Below are positions 8,505-16,803 of a stretch of 64,000 nt of DNA, one piece after another. Every line of letters begins with the position of its first letter. Within the stretch, counting starts at the first letter, position 1. Both the position numbers and the translations under genes were made by a program. The DNA comes from Zeimonas sp046347945 (GTDB lineage: Bacteria; Pseudomonadota; Gammaproteobacteria; Burkholderiales; Burkholderiaceae_E), in contig JAXMFB010000013.1 in the NCBI GenBank assembly GCA_046347945.1, positions 65,327-129,326 on the forward strand, read 5' to 3'. Below the pieces are notes generated by a model. The model was not told where the DNA came from, did no database searches, and saw only the letters and a list, made by a program, of their open reading frames with translations.

Positions 8505-8918
8505 ATGAGCATGCCGGCGCGTTCGACCCGCGTGCGCGTGGACGAGGTGGAGTTCACGGCGATCCGCGCGCAGGGGGCCGGTGGCCAGAACGTGAACAAG
8601 GTCTCGAATGCGGCGCAGATCCGCTTCGTGATCGCAGCCTCGTCGCTGCCGGCGCGGGTGAAGGAGCGCCTGATGGAGCTCGACGATCGACGGATCTCGG
8701 CCGACGGCGTCGTCGTCATCAAGGCGCAGAGGTTCCGCAGCCTCGAGCGCAATCGCGAGGACGCCATTGCGCGCCTGCAGGCACTGGTCGATCTCGCGGC
8801 GCACCAGCCGCCGACGCGCGTGGCCACGCGCCCGAGCGCGGGCGCCCGCGCCAGGCGCATCGACGAGAAGGTCCGGCACGGCCAGGTCAAGGCGTTGCGG
8901 CGTCGGGTCGTCGACTGA
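8505..8918 (+). CDS. arfB: Alternative ribosome-rescue peptidyl-tRNA hydrolase ArfB (YaeJ)
   Basis: Hydrolyses peptidyl-tRNA on stalled ribosomes lacking a stop codon. The 137-residue protein has the RF-type catalytic GGQ at residues 26-28 within RAQGAGGQNVNKVSNAAQ, and the basic, flexible C-terminal tail (RARRIDEKVRHGQVKALRRRVVD) that fits the empty mRNA channel. The short length with a basic tail separates it from release factors RF1/RF2. ATG at 8505 is favoured; an in-frame ATG two codons later is equally possible. Confidence 0.93.
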   Translation: MSMPARSTRVRVDEVEFTAIRAQGAGGQNVNKVSNAAQIRFVIAASSLPARVKERLMELDDRRISADGVVVIKAQRFRSLERNREDAIARLQALVDLAAHQPPTRVATRPSAGARARRIDEKVRHGQVKALRRRVVD

Positions 8919-8986
8919 CCCGGGGCGCATGTCCGGATGGGTCGCCCCGTCCTCGGCGCGTTCGTCCCGTCCCCGGCGCCCGCTCC

Positions 8987-9040
8987 ATCCGGCCGCGTTG
9001 GTCCGGCCGCGTTCGTCCGGCCGCGTTCGTCCGGCCGAGT
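8987..9040. repeat. 14-bp tandem repeat, about four copies
   Basis: Units of GTCCGGCCGCGTTC run back to back: one variant copy at 8987-9000, two near-exact copies at 9001-9014 and 9015-9028, and a partial copy at 9029-9040. It lies in the 196-bp gap between arfB and the small TTG-start gene. Looser relatives (CGTCCCGTCCCC, CGTCCTCGGCGC) occur just upstream at 8945-8975. It looks like replication slippage in non-coding sequence; no function is evident. Confidence 0.85.
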
Positions 9041-9114
9041 GGCGCGGCGGGCAAAGACCCGCGACAATGGCGGTCGGGAAAGCATTCGCACAACCGGCAC
9101 CGGGAGATCGCAGA

Positions 9115-9297
9115 TTGGCAAAGCCGAATTACGCATTTGCAAAAAGACAGCGCGAGCTCGCCAAGAAGCAGAAGAAAGAGGAGAAGCTCAAGCGCAAGGC
9201 CGAGCAGGGCACGCAAGGCGAGGCGCCCGACGAGCCTGAAGCCGCGGCGGACGACGTCGCGCAAGACCAGCCCAGGGACGACCAGCCGTCCGCCTGA
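9115..9297 (+). CDS. Small lysine-rich conserved protein
   Basis: A 60-residue protein with N-terminal KPNYAFAKRQRELAKKQKKEEKLKRK followed by an acidic Glu/Asp/Gln/Pro tail. The opening resembles a short hypothetical protein often seen in proteobacteria (typically beginning AKPNYAFAKRQ). The start is TTG 9115-9117, chosen because GGGAG at 9102-9106 is spaced 8 bases before it and because homology begins exactly there; the longer frame upstream is non-conserved. The charged helix suggests nucleic-acid or ribosome contact, but the function is unknown. Confidence 0.7.
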   Translation: MAKPNYAFAKRQRELAKKQKKEEKLKRKAEQGTQGEAPDEPEAAADDVAQDQPRDDQPSA

Positions 9298-9310
9298 GGG
9301 GCGGCGGCGC

Positions 9311-10477
9311 CTACAGCTTCGCGAGGCGCTCGAGCGCCAGCTTCAGCGTCTCGTCCGTCTTGGCGAAGCAGAACCGCACGACGCGGTTCTCGACCGGCCT
9401 TTCGTAGAACGCCGACAGCGGAATTGCGGCCACGCCGATCTCGGACGTCAGCCACCTGGCGAAATCGTTCTCGCCCAGGTCGGAAATCGCGCTGTAGTCG
9501 ACCACCTGGAAGTAGGTGCCTTCGCAGGGCAGCAGCCTGAAGCGCGTGGCGGCGAGCCCGGCGCGGAAGAGGTCGCGCTTGCGCTGGTAGAACGCCGACA
9601 GGCCGCGCCACGGCGCCGGATCCTTCATGTACGCCGCCAGCCCGTGCTGCACCGGCGTGTTCACCGAAAAGACGTTGAACTGGTGCACCTTGCGGAACTC
9701 GGCCGTCAGCGGCGCGGGGGCGGCGCAATAGCCGACCTTCCAGCCTGTCACGTGGAAGGTCTTGCCGAACGACGAGATCACGAACGAGCGCGAGGCGAGC
9801 AGCGGGTATCGGCTCACCGACTGGTGCGGCTCGCCGTCGTAGACCATGTGCTCGTAGACCTCGTCGGAGATGACGAACAGGTCGTGCGCGGCCACGATCG
9901 CCTCGAGCTCGCGCATGTCCGGGTTGCGCAGGATCGTCCCGCTCGGGTTGTGCGGCGAGTTCACCATGATCGCGCGCGTGCGCGGTGTCACCGCCGCGCG
10001 CACGGCGGCCCACGGCACGCGGAAGTCGGCGCCCATCGAGACAGTGACGGCCTTGCCGCCGGCGAGCTCGATGTTCGGGATGTAGCTGTCGTAGCCGGGT
10101 TCGATGACGATCACTTCGTCGCCCGGGCGGACGATCGCCAGCACCGCGGTGAAGATCGCCTGCGTCGCGCCGGCGGTGATCGTGATCTCGTGGTTCCAGT
10201 CGTAGCGGGCCTCGCACGTCGCGGCAATCTTCCCGGCCACTGCGCGGCGCAGTTCGGGTACGCCGGCCATCGGCGGGTACTGGTTCAGCCTCGCGCGCAT
10301 GGCATCGGCCACGGCGTCGACCAGACGCGGGTCGCAGTCGAAGTCGGGGAAGCCCTGGCCCAGGTTGACCGCGTTCTTCTCGACGGCCAGCGCCGACATG
10401 ACGGTGAAGATCGTCGTGCCCACCTTCGGCAGCCTGGTCTCGATCGGCGGCGGTGAGAAGCTCTGCGGGGCGTTCAT
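9311..10477 (-). CDS. PLP-dependent aminotransferase, methionine aminotransferase (YbdL) type
   Basis: Fold-type I class I/II aminotransferase of 388 residues. It shows NLGQGFPDFDCDPRLVDAV near the N-terminus, the VNSPHNPSGT block, the DEVYEHMVYDG PLP-pyridine/hydroxyl contacts and the Schiff-base Lys in SSFGKTFHVTGWKVGY, the last closely matching YbdL-type methionine aminotransferases. The likely reaction is transamination between methionine (or aromatic residues) and a keto acid in methionine salvage. I use ATG 10475-10477 (NAPQSF...) behind GGAGGA; an earlier in-frame start at 10501 lacks support. Substrate specificity is inferred from the signature only. Confidence 0.85.
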   Translation of the reverse strand: MNAPQSFSPPPIETRLPKVGTTIFTVMSALAVEKNAVNLGQGFPDFDCDPRLVDAVADAMRARLNQYPPMAGVPELRRAVAGKIAATCEARYDWNHEITITAGATQAIFTAVLAIVRPGDEVIVIEPGYDSYIPNIELAGGKAVTVSMGADFRVPWAAVRAAVTPRTRAIMVNSPHNPSGTILRNPDMRELEAIVAAHDLFVISDEVYEHMVYDGEPHQSVSRYPLLASRSFVISSFGKTFHVTGWKVGYCAAPAPLTAEFRKVHQFNVFSVNTPVQHGLAAYMKDPAPWRGLSAFYQRKRDLFRAGLAATRFRLLPCEGTYFQVVDYSAISDLGENDFARWLTSEIGVAAIPLSAFYERPVENRVVRFCFAKTDETLKLALERLAKL

Positions 10478-10503
10478 GGCGGCCTGGATCCTCCGGTGCA
10501 CGA

Positions 10504-10944
10504 TTATAGGTTCGCTGCCTCACCCGACAGCGCGTCCTGCAGCGGCGCCGAGTCGGGTCGGACGATCGACAGCGCGTGCGAGCGTGCGGCGCGGCGGGCC
10601 AGTGCGAGCAGCGCCTTGTCCTTGGTCACCAGCCAGCGCGCGTGCCGGGCCACTGCCAGGTCGACGAACTTCTGGTCGTCGCGGTCGCGGCAGGCGAGCG
10701 CGCAGGCCGACGCGCGCGCGCAGGGCTGCACCCAGCGGTCGTAGGTAGCTTCTGCGGCGGCGCGGGCGCGCGGATCCAGGCCGAACAGCGGCCGCGCGAT
10801 GACGTCGAGCCACTCGGCCCGGGTCTCGTCGGTGCCCAGCACGAGCAGCGCACCGCGCTCGACGCCGCGCACGATGGCGGCGACGCCGGGATCCCCGAAG
10901 ACCAGCCAGTCGAGCCAGACGTTCGTGTCGAGCACCGCTTTCAT
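10504..10944 (-). CDS. PIN-domain protein, putative toxin (TIGR00305-like)
   Basis: A 146-residue PIN nuclease-fold protein starting KAVLDTNVWLDWLVF, with the first acidic ligand in LDTN, an ETRAEW segment and the CRDRDDQKFVDLAVA block that supplies the other acidic residues, followed by WLVTKDKALL. It resembles the putative VapC-like toxin family TIGR00305, often annotated without a dedicated antitoxin. No small antitoxin gene lies next to it: upstream is the divergent yaaA, whose start is 37 bp away. Ribonuclease activity is likely from the intact acidic set, but the target is unknown. Confidence 0.82.
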   Translation of the reverse strand: MKAVLDTNVWLDWLVFGDPGVAAIVRGVERGALLVLGTDETRAEWLDVIARPLFGLDPRARAAAEATYDRWVQPCARASACALACRDRDDQKFVDLAVARHARWLVTKDKALLALARRAARSHALSIVRPDSAPLQDALSGEAANL

Positions 10945-10981
10945 GACATGATCGCGGCCTTCACGCACCCGCCGGCCCCCG

Positions 10982-11752
10982 ATGCTGATCGTCCTCTCGC
11001 CAGCCAAGACGCTCGATTTCGAGACTCCGCCCCACGTCGACCAGCACACGCAGCCGGCATTTCTCGCCGAATCGCGCCGGCTCGTCGACCGGTTGAAGGG
11101 GCTCGACGCCGCGCAACTGGCCTCGCTGATGTCGATCAGCGACACGCTGGCCGCGCTGAACGTGGCGCGCTATGCGCGCTGGAAGCGGCCGTTCACGCCG
11201 CGCAACGCGAAGCAGGCCGTGCTCGCGTTCGACGGCGATGTCTACGACGGGCTCGATGCCCGCCGGCTCGACGCTCGCCACCTCGACTGGGCGCAGGCGC
11301 ACCTGCGCATCCTGTCGGGCCTGTACGGGATCCTGAGGCCGCTCGACCTGATGCAGCCATACCGGCTCGAAATGGGCACGCGGCTGGCCAACGAGCGCGG
11401 GACCGACCTCTATGCGTTCTGGGGCGATCGGATCGCGAGGTCGCTCGACGCCGAGCTCGCGCCGCACCCGCACCCGGTGCTGGTGAACCTGGCGTCGGTC
11501 GAATACTTCAGGGCGGTGCCGCGCTCGGCGATTCGGCATCCGGTGGTCCAGCCGGTGTTCCAGGAATCGCGCGGCCGCGCCTGGAAGGTGATCAGCTTCG
11601 CAGCCAAACGCGCCCGCGGCCGGATGGCGCGCTTCGCGATCGAGCACCGCGTCGACGATCCGCAGCAGCTCAAGGCGTTCGACGAGGACGGCTATCGGTT
11701 CGCGCCTGCCGCCTCGACCCACGAGACCTGGGTGTTCCGTCGCGCCGCCTGA
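10982..11752 (+). CDS. yaaA: Peroxide stress protein YaaA (DUF328)
   Basis: A 256-residue member of the YaaA/DUF328 family, which in E. coli limits free iron during hydrogen peroxide stress and binds DNA. The family opening LIVLSPAKTLDFE is intact, as are QPAFLAESRRLV, AFDGDVYDGLDA, LSGLYGILRPLDLMQPYRLEMGT and the C-terminal SFAAKRARGRMARF. It is transcribed divergently from the PIN gene with a 37-bp gap, so both must be driven from overlapping promoter space. Confident family call; the physiological role in this organism is inferred. Confidence 0.95.
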   Translation: MLIVLSPAKTLDFETPPHVDQHTQPAFLAESRRLVDRLKGLDAAQLASLMSISDTLAALNVARYARWKRPFTPRNAKQAVLAFDGDVYDGLDARRLDARHLDWAQAHLRILSGLYGILRPLDLMQPYRLEMGTRLANERGTDLYAFWGDRIARSLDAELAPHPHPVLVNLASVEYFRAVPRSAIRHPVVQPVFQESRGRAWKVISFAAKRARGRMARFAIEHRVDDPQQLKAFDEDGYRFAPAASTHETWVFRRAA

Positions 11753-11819
11753 GCGACTTGGGCGACCCGAGCGGTCGCGGCGCCCGACGCAGGCGCGAGG
11801 CGCCCGCACCGGTCGGCGC

Positions 11820-12392
11820 TCACTGGGCGGGGTAGACGTCTACGCGGCGCGCCTCGCGGTCGTCGCTGCCGCCGGTGGTCTCCTGCGGCTTGACCATCAC
11901 GATGCGCCCGGCGGGAACGCCCGCGGCGAGCAGCGCTGCGCGCGTGGCGACGGCGCGATTGCGGGCGAGCAGCGCGTTGGCCGCTGCGTCGCCGTGCTTG
12001 TCGTGAAACCCCGAAATGCCGACTTTCGCCGAGGCATCGCCCTTCGCCCAGTCGGCGATCGCCGACAACTGCGCCGCGGCGTCGGCCGGCAGGTCGAACT
12101 TGCCGGTGTCGAAGTGGAAGCTCACCAGCGCCGGAATGCCGGCGCCCGTCGCCAGGGCCGGGGCGACGTCGACTTCGGGCACGGCGCCGGACCCGGTGGC
12201 GCCCGCCTGCGCGGACGCATCGGCCTGCGCCGTCGTGCCTGCCGGCAGCGGCGCCTTCGCCGACGGGGCCGACCCGCCGCCCATTGCGGCGATGATGCCC
12301 ACCAGCAACGAAACCGCGACCGCGATCGTGACCGCAATGCCGAGGATCCAGGCCAGCAGCGCGTGGTGTTCGTTCTGTTGCTCGTCGTCCAT
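11820..12392 (-). CDS. OmpA-like domain protein with single N-terminal membrane helix
   Basis: A 190-residue protein with a short acidic N-terminus, one membrane helix (LLAWILGIAVTIAVAVSLLVGII, about residues 13-35), an Ala/Gly/Pro linker (40-80) and a C-terminal OmpA-like region (85-190: SFHFDTGKFDLPADAAAQLSAIADW, ISGFHDKHGDAAANALLARNRAVATRAALL). The usual peptidoglycan-binding Asp-Arg pattern is only partly kept: GFHDKHGD replaces the common GHTDxxGxxxxN, yet NRAVATR and REARRVDV are present. It is probably anchored in the inner membrane facing peptidoglycan. No neighbour suggests an operon. Confidence 0.8.
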   Translation of the reverse strand: MDDEQQNEHHALLAWILGIAVTIAVAVSLLVGIIAAMGGGSAPSAKAPLPAGTTAQADASAQAGATGSGAVPEVDVAPALATGAGIPALVSFHFDTGKFDLPADAAAQLSAIADWAKGDASAKVGISGFHDKHGDAAANALLARNRAVATRAALLAAGVPAGRIVMVKPQETTGGSDDREARRVDVYPAQ

Positions 12393-12439
12393 GACCGCCC
12401 CTGCAGGAAACCGCGAATTATAGCGGGGGCACCGCCGCC

Positions 12440-13462
12440 TCAGATCACGACGGGCTCGCGCTCGAGCTCGACGCCGAATCGCTGCCTGACCGACTCGCGG
12501 ATCCGCTCGGCCAGCGCCAGGATCTGCGCGCCGCTCGCATGGCCGTGGTTGACCAGCACCAGCGCGTGCTGCGCGTGCACGCCGGCGTCGCCTTCGCGGC
12601 GACCCTTCCAGCCGCAGCGGTCGATCATCCAGGCTGCCGAGAGCTTGGCGGTCGCCGGGGAGTCGCCCGGGTGGATCGGCATGTCGGGATGCCCGGCGCG
12701 CAGCCGCTCGGCGAGCGCGCGATCGACGATCGGGTTCTTGAAGAAGCTGCCTGCGTTGCCGATCGAGGCCGGATCGGGCAGCTTGCGTCGGCGGATCGCG
12801 CAGACCGCGTCGGCGACGTCCCGCGCGCCGGGCGACGCGACCCCGAGCGTGCGCAGCTCGTCGCGCAGTTCGCCATATTCGAGCCGAAGGCGCGGCGCGC
12901 GCGACAGCCTGAAGCGCACCGCCGTGATCAGCCAGTGCGAGCCCTCGGGGTGCTTGAAGACGCTGTCGCGATAGCCGAACGCGCAGTCGGCCGCGTCGAA
13001 GCGCCGCGCCGCACCGTCGCGCAGCGACACCGCGTCGAGCGAATCGAAGCAGTCGCGGACCTCGACGCCGTAGGCGCCGACGTTCTGCACCGGGCTCGCG
13101 CCGACGCTGCCCGGAATCAGCGACAGGTTCTCCAGGCCGTTGAGCCCCCGCTCGATCGTCCAGCCGACGAAGGCGTGCCAGTTCTCGCCGGCGGCCGCCT
13201 CGACCCGCACGTACTCGCCGGCCTCGTCGAGCAGGCGCCGGCCGGCGAGCATCACCCGCAGCACCGTACCCGGAGGGTCGCGCGTGAACAGCAGGTTGCT
13301 GCCGCCGCCGAGCACCAGCGCCGGCGGATGCGCGCGAAGCAGCTCGAGCGCCGCAGGCAGGTCGGCCGCGTCGCGCAGCTCGAGCAGGCGATCGGCGCGG
13401 GCCTCGACGCCGAAGGTGTTCAGCGCCTTCAGCGATGCCGCGCGACGCAGGGTGGGGGCCAT
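12440..13462 (-). CDS. murB: UDP-N-acetylenolpyruvoylglucosamine reductase
   Basis: NADPH-dependent FAD enzyme that makes UDP-N-acetylmuramic acid in peptidoglycan synthesis. The 340-residue protein is of the type I (E. coli-like) length. The FAD-binding segments LVLGGGSNLLF and IPGSVGASPVQNVGAYGVEV are intact, as are the GYRDSVFK motif, the catalytic Ser segment NAGSFFKNPIV and the C-terminal HALVLVN with its Glu/His surroundings. It lies 13 bp downstream of scpA on the same strand, suggesting cotranscription. Confidence 0.96.
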   Translation of the reverse strand: MAPTLRRAASLKALNTFGVEARADRLLELRDAADLPAALELLRAHPPALVLGGGSNLLFTRDPPGTVLRVMLAGRRLLDEAGEYVRVEAAAGENWHAFVGWTIERGLNGLENLSLIPGSVGASPVQNVGAYGVEVRDCFDSLDAVSLRDGAARRFDAADCAFGYRDSVFKHPEGSHWLITAVRFRLSRAPRLRLEYGELRDELRTLGVASPGARDVADAVCAIRRRKLPDPASIGNAGSFFKNPIVDRALAERLRAGHPDMPIHPGDSPATAKLSAAWMIDRCGWKGRREGDAGVHAQHALVLVNHGHASGAQILALAERIRESVRQRFGVELEREPVVI

Positions 13463-13475
13463 CGGGCCGCCGACG

Positions 13476-14348
13476 TCAGCTCGGCTGGTAGGCGAGCCGA
13501 ACGTAGATCGGCGCGAACGCCTCGGCCTGGGTGATCTCGATCAGCGACTCGCGTGCCAGCTCGAGCAGGGCGATGAACGTGACGACCACGACCGGGATGC
13601 CGCGCTCGACCTCGAAGAGGTCCTCGAACTCGGCGAAGCGGCGGTCCTGCAGCTTGCGCAGCACGAAGGTCATGTATTCGCGCACCGACAGCTCCTCGCG
13701 GCTGATGCGGTGGTGCTGCGTGAGCCGGGCGCGGCGCAGGATGTCGGCCCACGCGCTCTGCAGGTCGACCGGATGCACTTCCGGGAGCCGCGTGGTGATC
13801 GCCTGCTCGATCCAGACCTGCGCGCGCAGGAAGTCGCGCCCGAGCTGCGGGATCTCGTCGAGCCGCTGTGCGCCGAACTTGATGCGCTCGTATTCGATCA
13901 GCCTGCGGGCGAGCTCGGCGCGCGGGTCCTCCACTTCCTCGCCGCTGTCGGCCTTCTTCATCGGCAACAGCATCCGCGACTTGATCGAGATCAGCAGCGC
14001 CGCCATCAGCAGGTACTCGGCCGCCAGCTCGAGGTTGCGGCTGCGGATCTCCTCGATGTACGCGAGGTACTGCCGGGTGACCTCGGCCATCGGGATGTCG
14101 AGGATGTTGAAGTTCTGCCGGCGGATCAGGTAGAGCAGGACGTCCAGCGGCCCTTCGAAGGTCTCGAGGATGACTTCCAGCGCGTCGGGCGGGATGTACA
14201 GGTCCTGCGGCAACTGGACCATCGGCTCGCCGTAGAGCCGAGCGACCACCTTCAGCTCGAGCTGCTCGGGCTCGGGTCGGTGCACCTCGACGTCGGCGAG
14301 CGACGACGGCGCCTCGTCGAGCCCGGAATCGGAAGGTCCGGCGTTCAA
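13476..14348 (-). CDS. scpA: Segregation and condensation protein A
   Basis: Kleisin subunit of the SMC-ScpAB condensin. The 290-residue protein has the diagnostic YGEPMVQLPQDLYIPPDALEV, FEGPLDVLLYLIRRQNFNILDIPMAEV and AAEYLLMAALLISIKSRMLLP at its N-terminal half, and a C-terminal winged-helix region ending EAFAPIYVRL. The start is placed at TTG 14346-14348, which overlaps the TGA of the upstream DUF3460 gene (TTGA); this keeps the YGEP segment, absent if the later ATG were used. ScpB is not in the window. Confidence 0.9.
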   Translation of the reverse strand: MNAGPSDSGLDEAPSSLADVEVHRPEPEQLELKVVARLYGEPMVQLPQDLYIPPDALEVILETFEGPLDVLLYLIRRQNFNILDIPMAEVTRQYLAYIEEIRSRNLELAAEYLLMAALLISIKSRMLLPMKKADSGEEVEDPRAELARRLIEYERIKFGAQRLDEIPQLGRDFLRAQVWIEQAITTRLPEVHPVDLQSAWADILRRARLTQHHRISREELSVREYMTFVLRKLQDRRFAEFEDLFEVERGIPVVVVTFIALLELARESLIEITQAEAFAPIYVRLAYQPS

Positions 14349-14533
14349 GTGAAGTCTTTCGGGTAATAGACGTAGGCCTGCGGCGCGACGCGCGACTCGC
14401 GGTTGCGTCGCGCGGTGTCGGCGTCCTGCGGGCGGTCCCAGAGCAGCGCGCGCCCCTCGCGCTGCGACTGCTCGAGCCGGGGGTTCTTCTGCTTCAGATC
14501 GGCCAGGAAACGGGTGATCTCGGACTGGTACAT
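14345..14533 (-). CDS. DUF3460 family small protein
   Basis: A 62-residue protein (YQSEITRFLADLKQKNP... ending APQAYVYYPKDFT) of the DUF3460 family, which I recall as largely restricted to betaproteobacteria and of unknown function. It is soluble, highly charged, with one predicted helix at the N-terminus. Its stop codon overlaps the TTG start of scpA by two bases, so the pair is almost certainly cotranscribed and translationally coupled, linking it at least by expression to chromosome segregation. Confidence 0.85.
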   Translation of the reverse strand: MYQSEITRFLADLKQKNPRLEQSQREGRALLWDRPQDADTARRNRESRVAPQAYVYYPKDFT

Positions 14534-14624
14534 GGCGGCACTCTCCAGTGCGCGATTCTAAGCGATCCGGGGCTGCTGCCGGCCGCGAATTCGGCGATAC
14601 TTCGGGCGACCCGAGGAGATCCGG

Positions 14625-15119
14625 ATGAAGCGCTCGATCCTGACCGGCTGGCTGTGCTCGATGCTCGCGCTGGTGGGCGCCTGCGACATGATCGCGCAGC
14701 GCGAGCTGCGCCCCGGCCAGTCGACCGTCGAGGACGTTCGCAAGCTGATGGGCAAGCCAGGCATGATCTGGGAAGAAACCGACGGAAGCCAGGTGTTCGA
14801 GTACGCGCGCGGCCCCGAAGGCTTCGAGACCTGGATGGTCCGGATCGGCCCCGACGGGATCTATCGCGGAATGAAGAACGCGCTGGTCCCCGAGAACCTC
14901 GCGCGGGTGCAGCCCGGGACGAGCCGCGACGACCTGCGCCGCCTGCTGGGCAAGCCCGGTTCGGAAGAGTCGTTCCCGGCCAGGGGCGAGGTCGTCTGGA
15001 CCTGGCGGGTCAAGGGAGACGTCGCGGCCACCGAGATGTTCCACGCGCACCTGGGTGCCGACGGGCGGGTGCTGCGCACCAGCCGCAGCCCCGACCCGAA
15101 CCTGCTCAAGGGCGGCTAG
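14625..15119 (+). CDS. Lipoprotein with two BamE/SmpA-like repeats
   Basis: A 164-residue lipoprotein: signal peptide with lipobox LVGAC (Cys20), then two copies of an SmpA/OmlA-like unit. The first has LRPGQSTVEDVRKLMGKPG, the second VQPGTSRDDLRRLLGKPGSEE, each followed by a beta-rich segment with W/Y. BamE itself has one such unit, so this is a BamE-like relative rather than BamE. It is probably in the outer membrane periplasmic leaflet; a partner is unknown. Good SD GAGGAGAT before the ATG. Its last 14 bases overlap the convergent SulP gene. Confidence 0.85.
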   Translation: MKRSILTGWLCSMLALVGACDMIAQRELRPGQSTVEDVRKLMGKPGMIWEETDGSQVFEYARGPEGFETWMVRIGPDGIYRGMKNALVPENLARVQPGTSRDDLRRLLGKPGSEESFPARGEVVWTWRVKGDVAATEMFHAHLGADGRVLRTSRSPDPNLLKGG

Positions 15120-16803
15120 AGGGCCTCGCGTCACGACCCTGGTCCGACGAGACGGCGGTCAGCGCAGCGTCGAGTTCGTCGAACACCGAGCGCTCGCCGA
15201 TCTCGTCGACGAACCCCGATCGACGCATCAGCGACAGCGGCTGCTCGTTGGGTTCGGCGATCACCAGCCGGCCGCCGCGCCGCTGCAGCATCCGGTGCAG
15301 GCTGCGCAGCGCGTCGAGCCCCGTGGTATCGAGGTTGATCACCTGGTGCAGTTCCAGCACGACGACGTCGGCCAGCGGCTGCGCCGGGTCAAGAAGCTGC
15401 TCGAGCCGGGTCACCGAGCCGAAGAACAGCGATCCGAAGATCCGGTAGGCCGCGACGCGCCTGCCCGACGCGGTCGTCGCGTAGTCGGCAGGCAGCGAGA
15501 TCGGCTCGACGCGCGTGAGCGTCGAGATGCGGCGGATGAAGAACAGGCTCGCCAGCACCAGGCCGCTCTGCACGGCGACCGTGATGTCGAACACCACGGT
15601 GAGCAGGAACGTCGCCAGCAGGATGGTCCGGTAGCTCAGCGAGAAATGCCGCAGCCGCGCGAACTCGCGCCAGTCGCCCATGTTCCAGGCGACGAACAGC
15701 AGGATCGCCGCCAGCGAGGCCAGCGGGATGTCGTGCGCCAGCGGCGCCAGCGCGAGCACGATCGCCAGCAGCGTCGCCGAATGGACGATCCCGGCGATCG
15801 GCGTGCGCGCGCCCGAGCGCACGTTGGTGACGGTGCGCGCGACCGTGCCGGTCGCCGCGATGCCGCCGAAGAACGGCGCGACGAAGTTGGCGATGCCCTG
15901 CGCCATCAGCTCCTGGTTCGGGTCGTGCCGGTCGTGGATCAGTCCGTCGGCGACGCGCGCGCACAGCAGCGACTCGATCGCGCCGAGCAGCGCGATCGAC
16001 AACGTCGGCATCGCGAGGTTCTGCGCGGTCTCCCAGTCGAACTCCGGCAGGCTGAACGCCGGCAGCCCCTGCGGGATGCCGCCGAAGCGGGTGCCGATGG
16101 TCTCGACCTGCAGCCCGGCCAGCGACACGGCCAGCGTGCCGAGCAGCAACACGACGATCGTGCCCGGAACCCGCGCCATCCAGCGGCGCCAGCTCGCGTC
16201 GTTCGCCGCATACGACTTCGGCCACGACACGACGATCGCCAGCGACGCCGCGCCGAGCGCCAGCGCGGTCGTGTTCAAGGTGTCCAGCGCGTGCCACAAC
16301 GCGTCGATCTGCGAGAAGAAGTTGGCCGGCATCTTCGCGATCGACAGGCCGAGGAAATCCTTCACCTGCTGCAGCGCGATGATCACGGCAATGCCGTTGG
16401 TGAAGCCGATGACGATCGACACCGGAATGAAGCGGATCAGGTTGCCCAGCCGCAGCGCGCCCATCGCGAACATCAGCACGCCGGCCATGAAGGTCGAGAT
16501 CAGCAGGCTCGCCACGCCGTAGCGCTCGACGATCGCGTACAGCAGCACGACGAAGGCGCCGGCCGGCCCGCCGATCTGCACCTTCGAGCCGCCGAGCGTG
16601 GCGATCAGGAACCCCGCGATGATCGCGGTGAAGATTCCCTGCTCGGGCTTGACGCCGCTGGCGATGCCGAAGGCCATCGCCAGCGGAAGCGCGACCACGC
16701 CGACGGTGACGCCGGCGGCCGCGTCGGCGCGGAAGTCGTCCCTCGTGTATCCGCGCAGGCTGTCGGCGAGCCGCGGCCGGAACCGGAACTCGCCGAGGTT
16801 CAC
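15106..16803 (-). CDS. SulP-family anion transporter with STAS domain
   Basis: Inner-membrane transporter of 565 residues related to SLC26/SulP carriers for sulfate, bicarbonate or dicarboxylates. The N-terminal part has the family opening FRADAAAGVTVGVVALPLAMAFGIASG and a run of about a dozen membrane segments to residue 430. A C-terminal STAS domain follows (YRIFGSLFFGSV, VVLELHQVINLDTTGLDAL). The start is GTG 16801-16803, which overlaps the metG stop (GTGA), so it is translated behind metG. Given the Calvin operon nearby, bicarbonate is a possible cargo, but the sequence does not decide. Confidence 0.9.
   Translation of the reverse strand: MNLGEFRFRPRLADSLRGYTRDDFRADAAAGVTVGVVALPLAMAFGIASGVKPEQGIFTAIIAGFLIATLGGSKVQIGGPAGAFVVLLYAIVERYGVASLLISTFMAGVLMFAMGALRLGNLIRFIPVSIVIGFTNGIAVIIALQQVKDFLGLSIAKMPANFFSQIDALWHALDTLNTTALALGAASLAIVVSWPKSYAANDASWRRWMARVPGTIVVLLLGTLAVSLAGLQVETIGTRFGGIPQGLPAFSLPEFDWETAQNLAMPTLSIALLGAIESLLCARVADGLIHDRHDPNQELMAQGIANFVAPFFGGIAATGTVARTVTNVRSGARTPIAGIVHSATLLAIVLALAPLAHDIPLASLAAILLFVAWNMGDWREFARLRHFSLSYRTILLATFLLTVVFDITVAVQSGLVLASLFFIRRISTLTRVEPISLPADYATTASGRRVAAYRIFGSLFFGSVTRLEQLLDPAQPLADVVVLELHQVINLDTTGLDALRSLHRMLQRRGGRLVIAEPNEQPLSLMRRSGFVDEIGERSVFDELDAALTAVSSDQGRDARPSSRP

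Noticed and set aside
8987..9040. Short tandem repeat as a CRISPR array or integron site
   Set aside because: Units are contiguous 14-mers without spacers, and no cas or integrase gene is near.
10504..10944. Complete toxin-antitoxin pair
   Set aside because: No antitoxin-sized gene overlaps or abuts the PIN gene; the divergent neighbour is yaaA.
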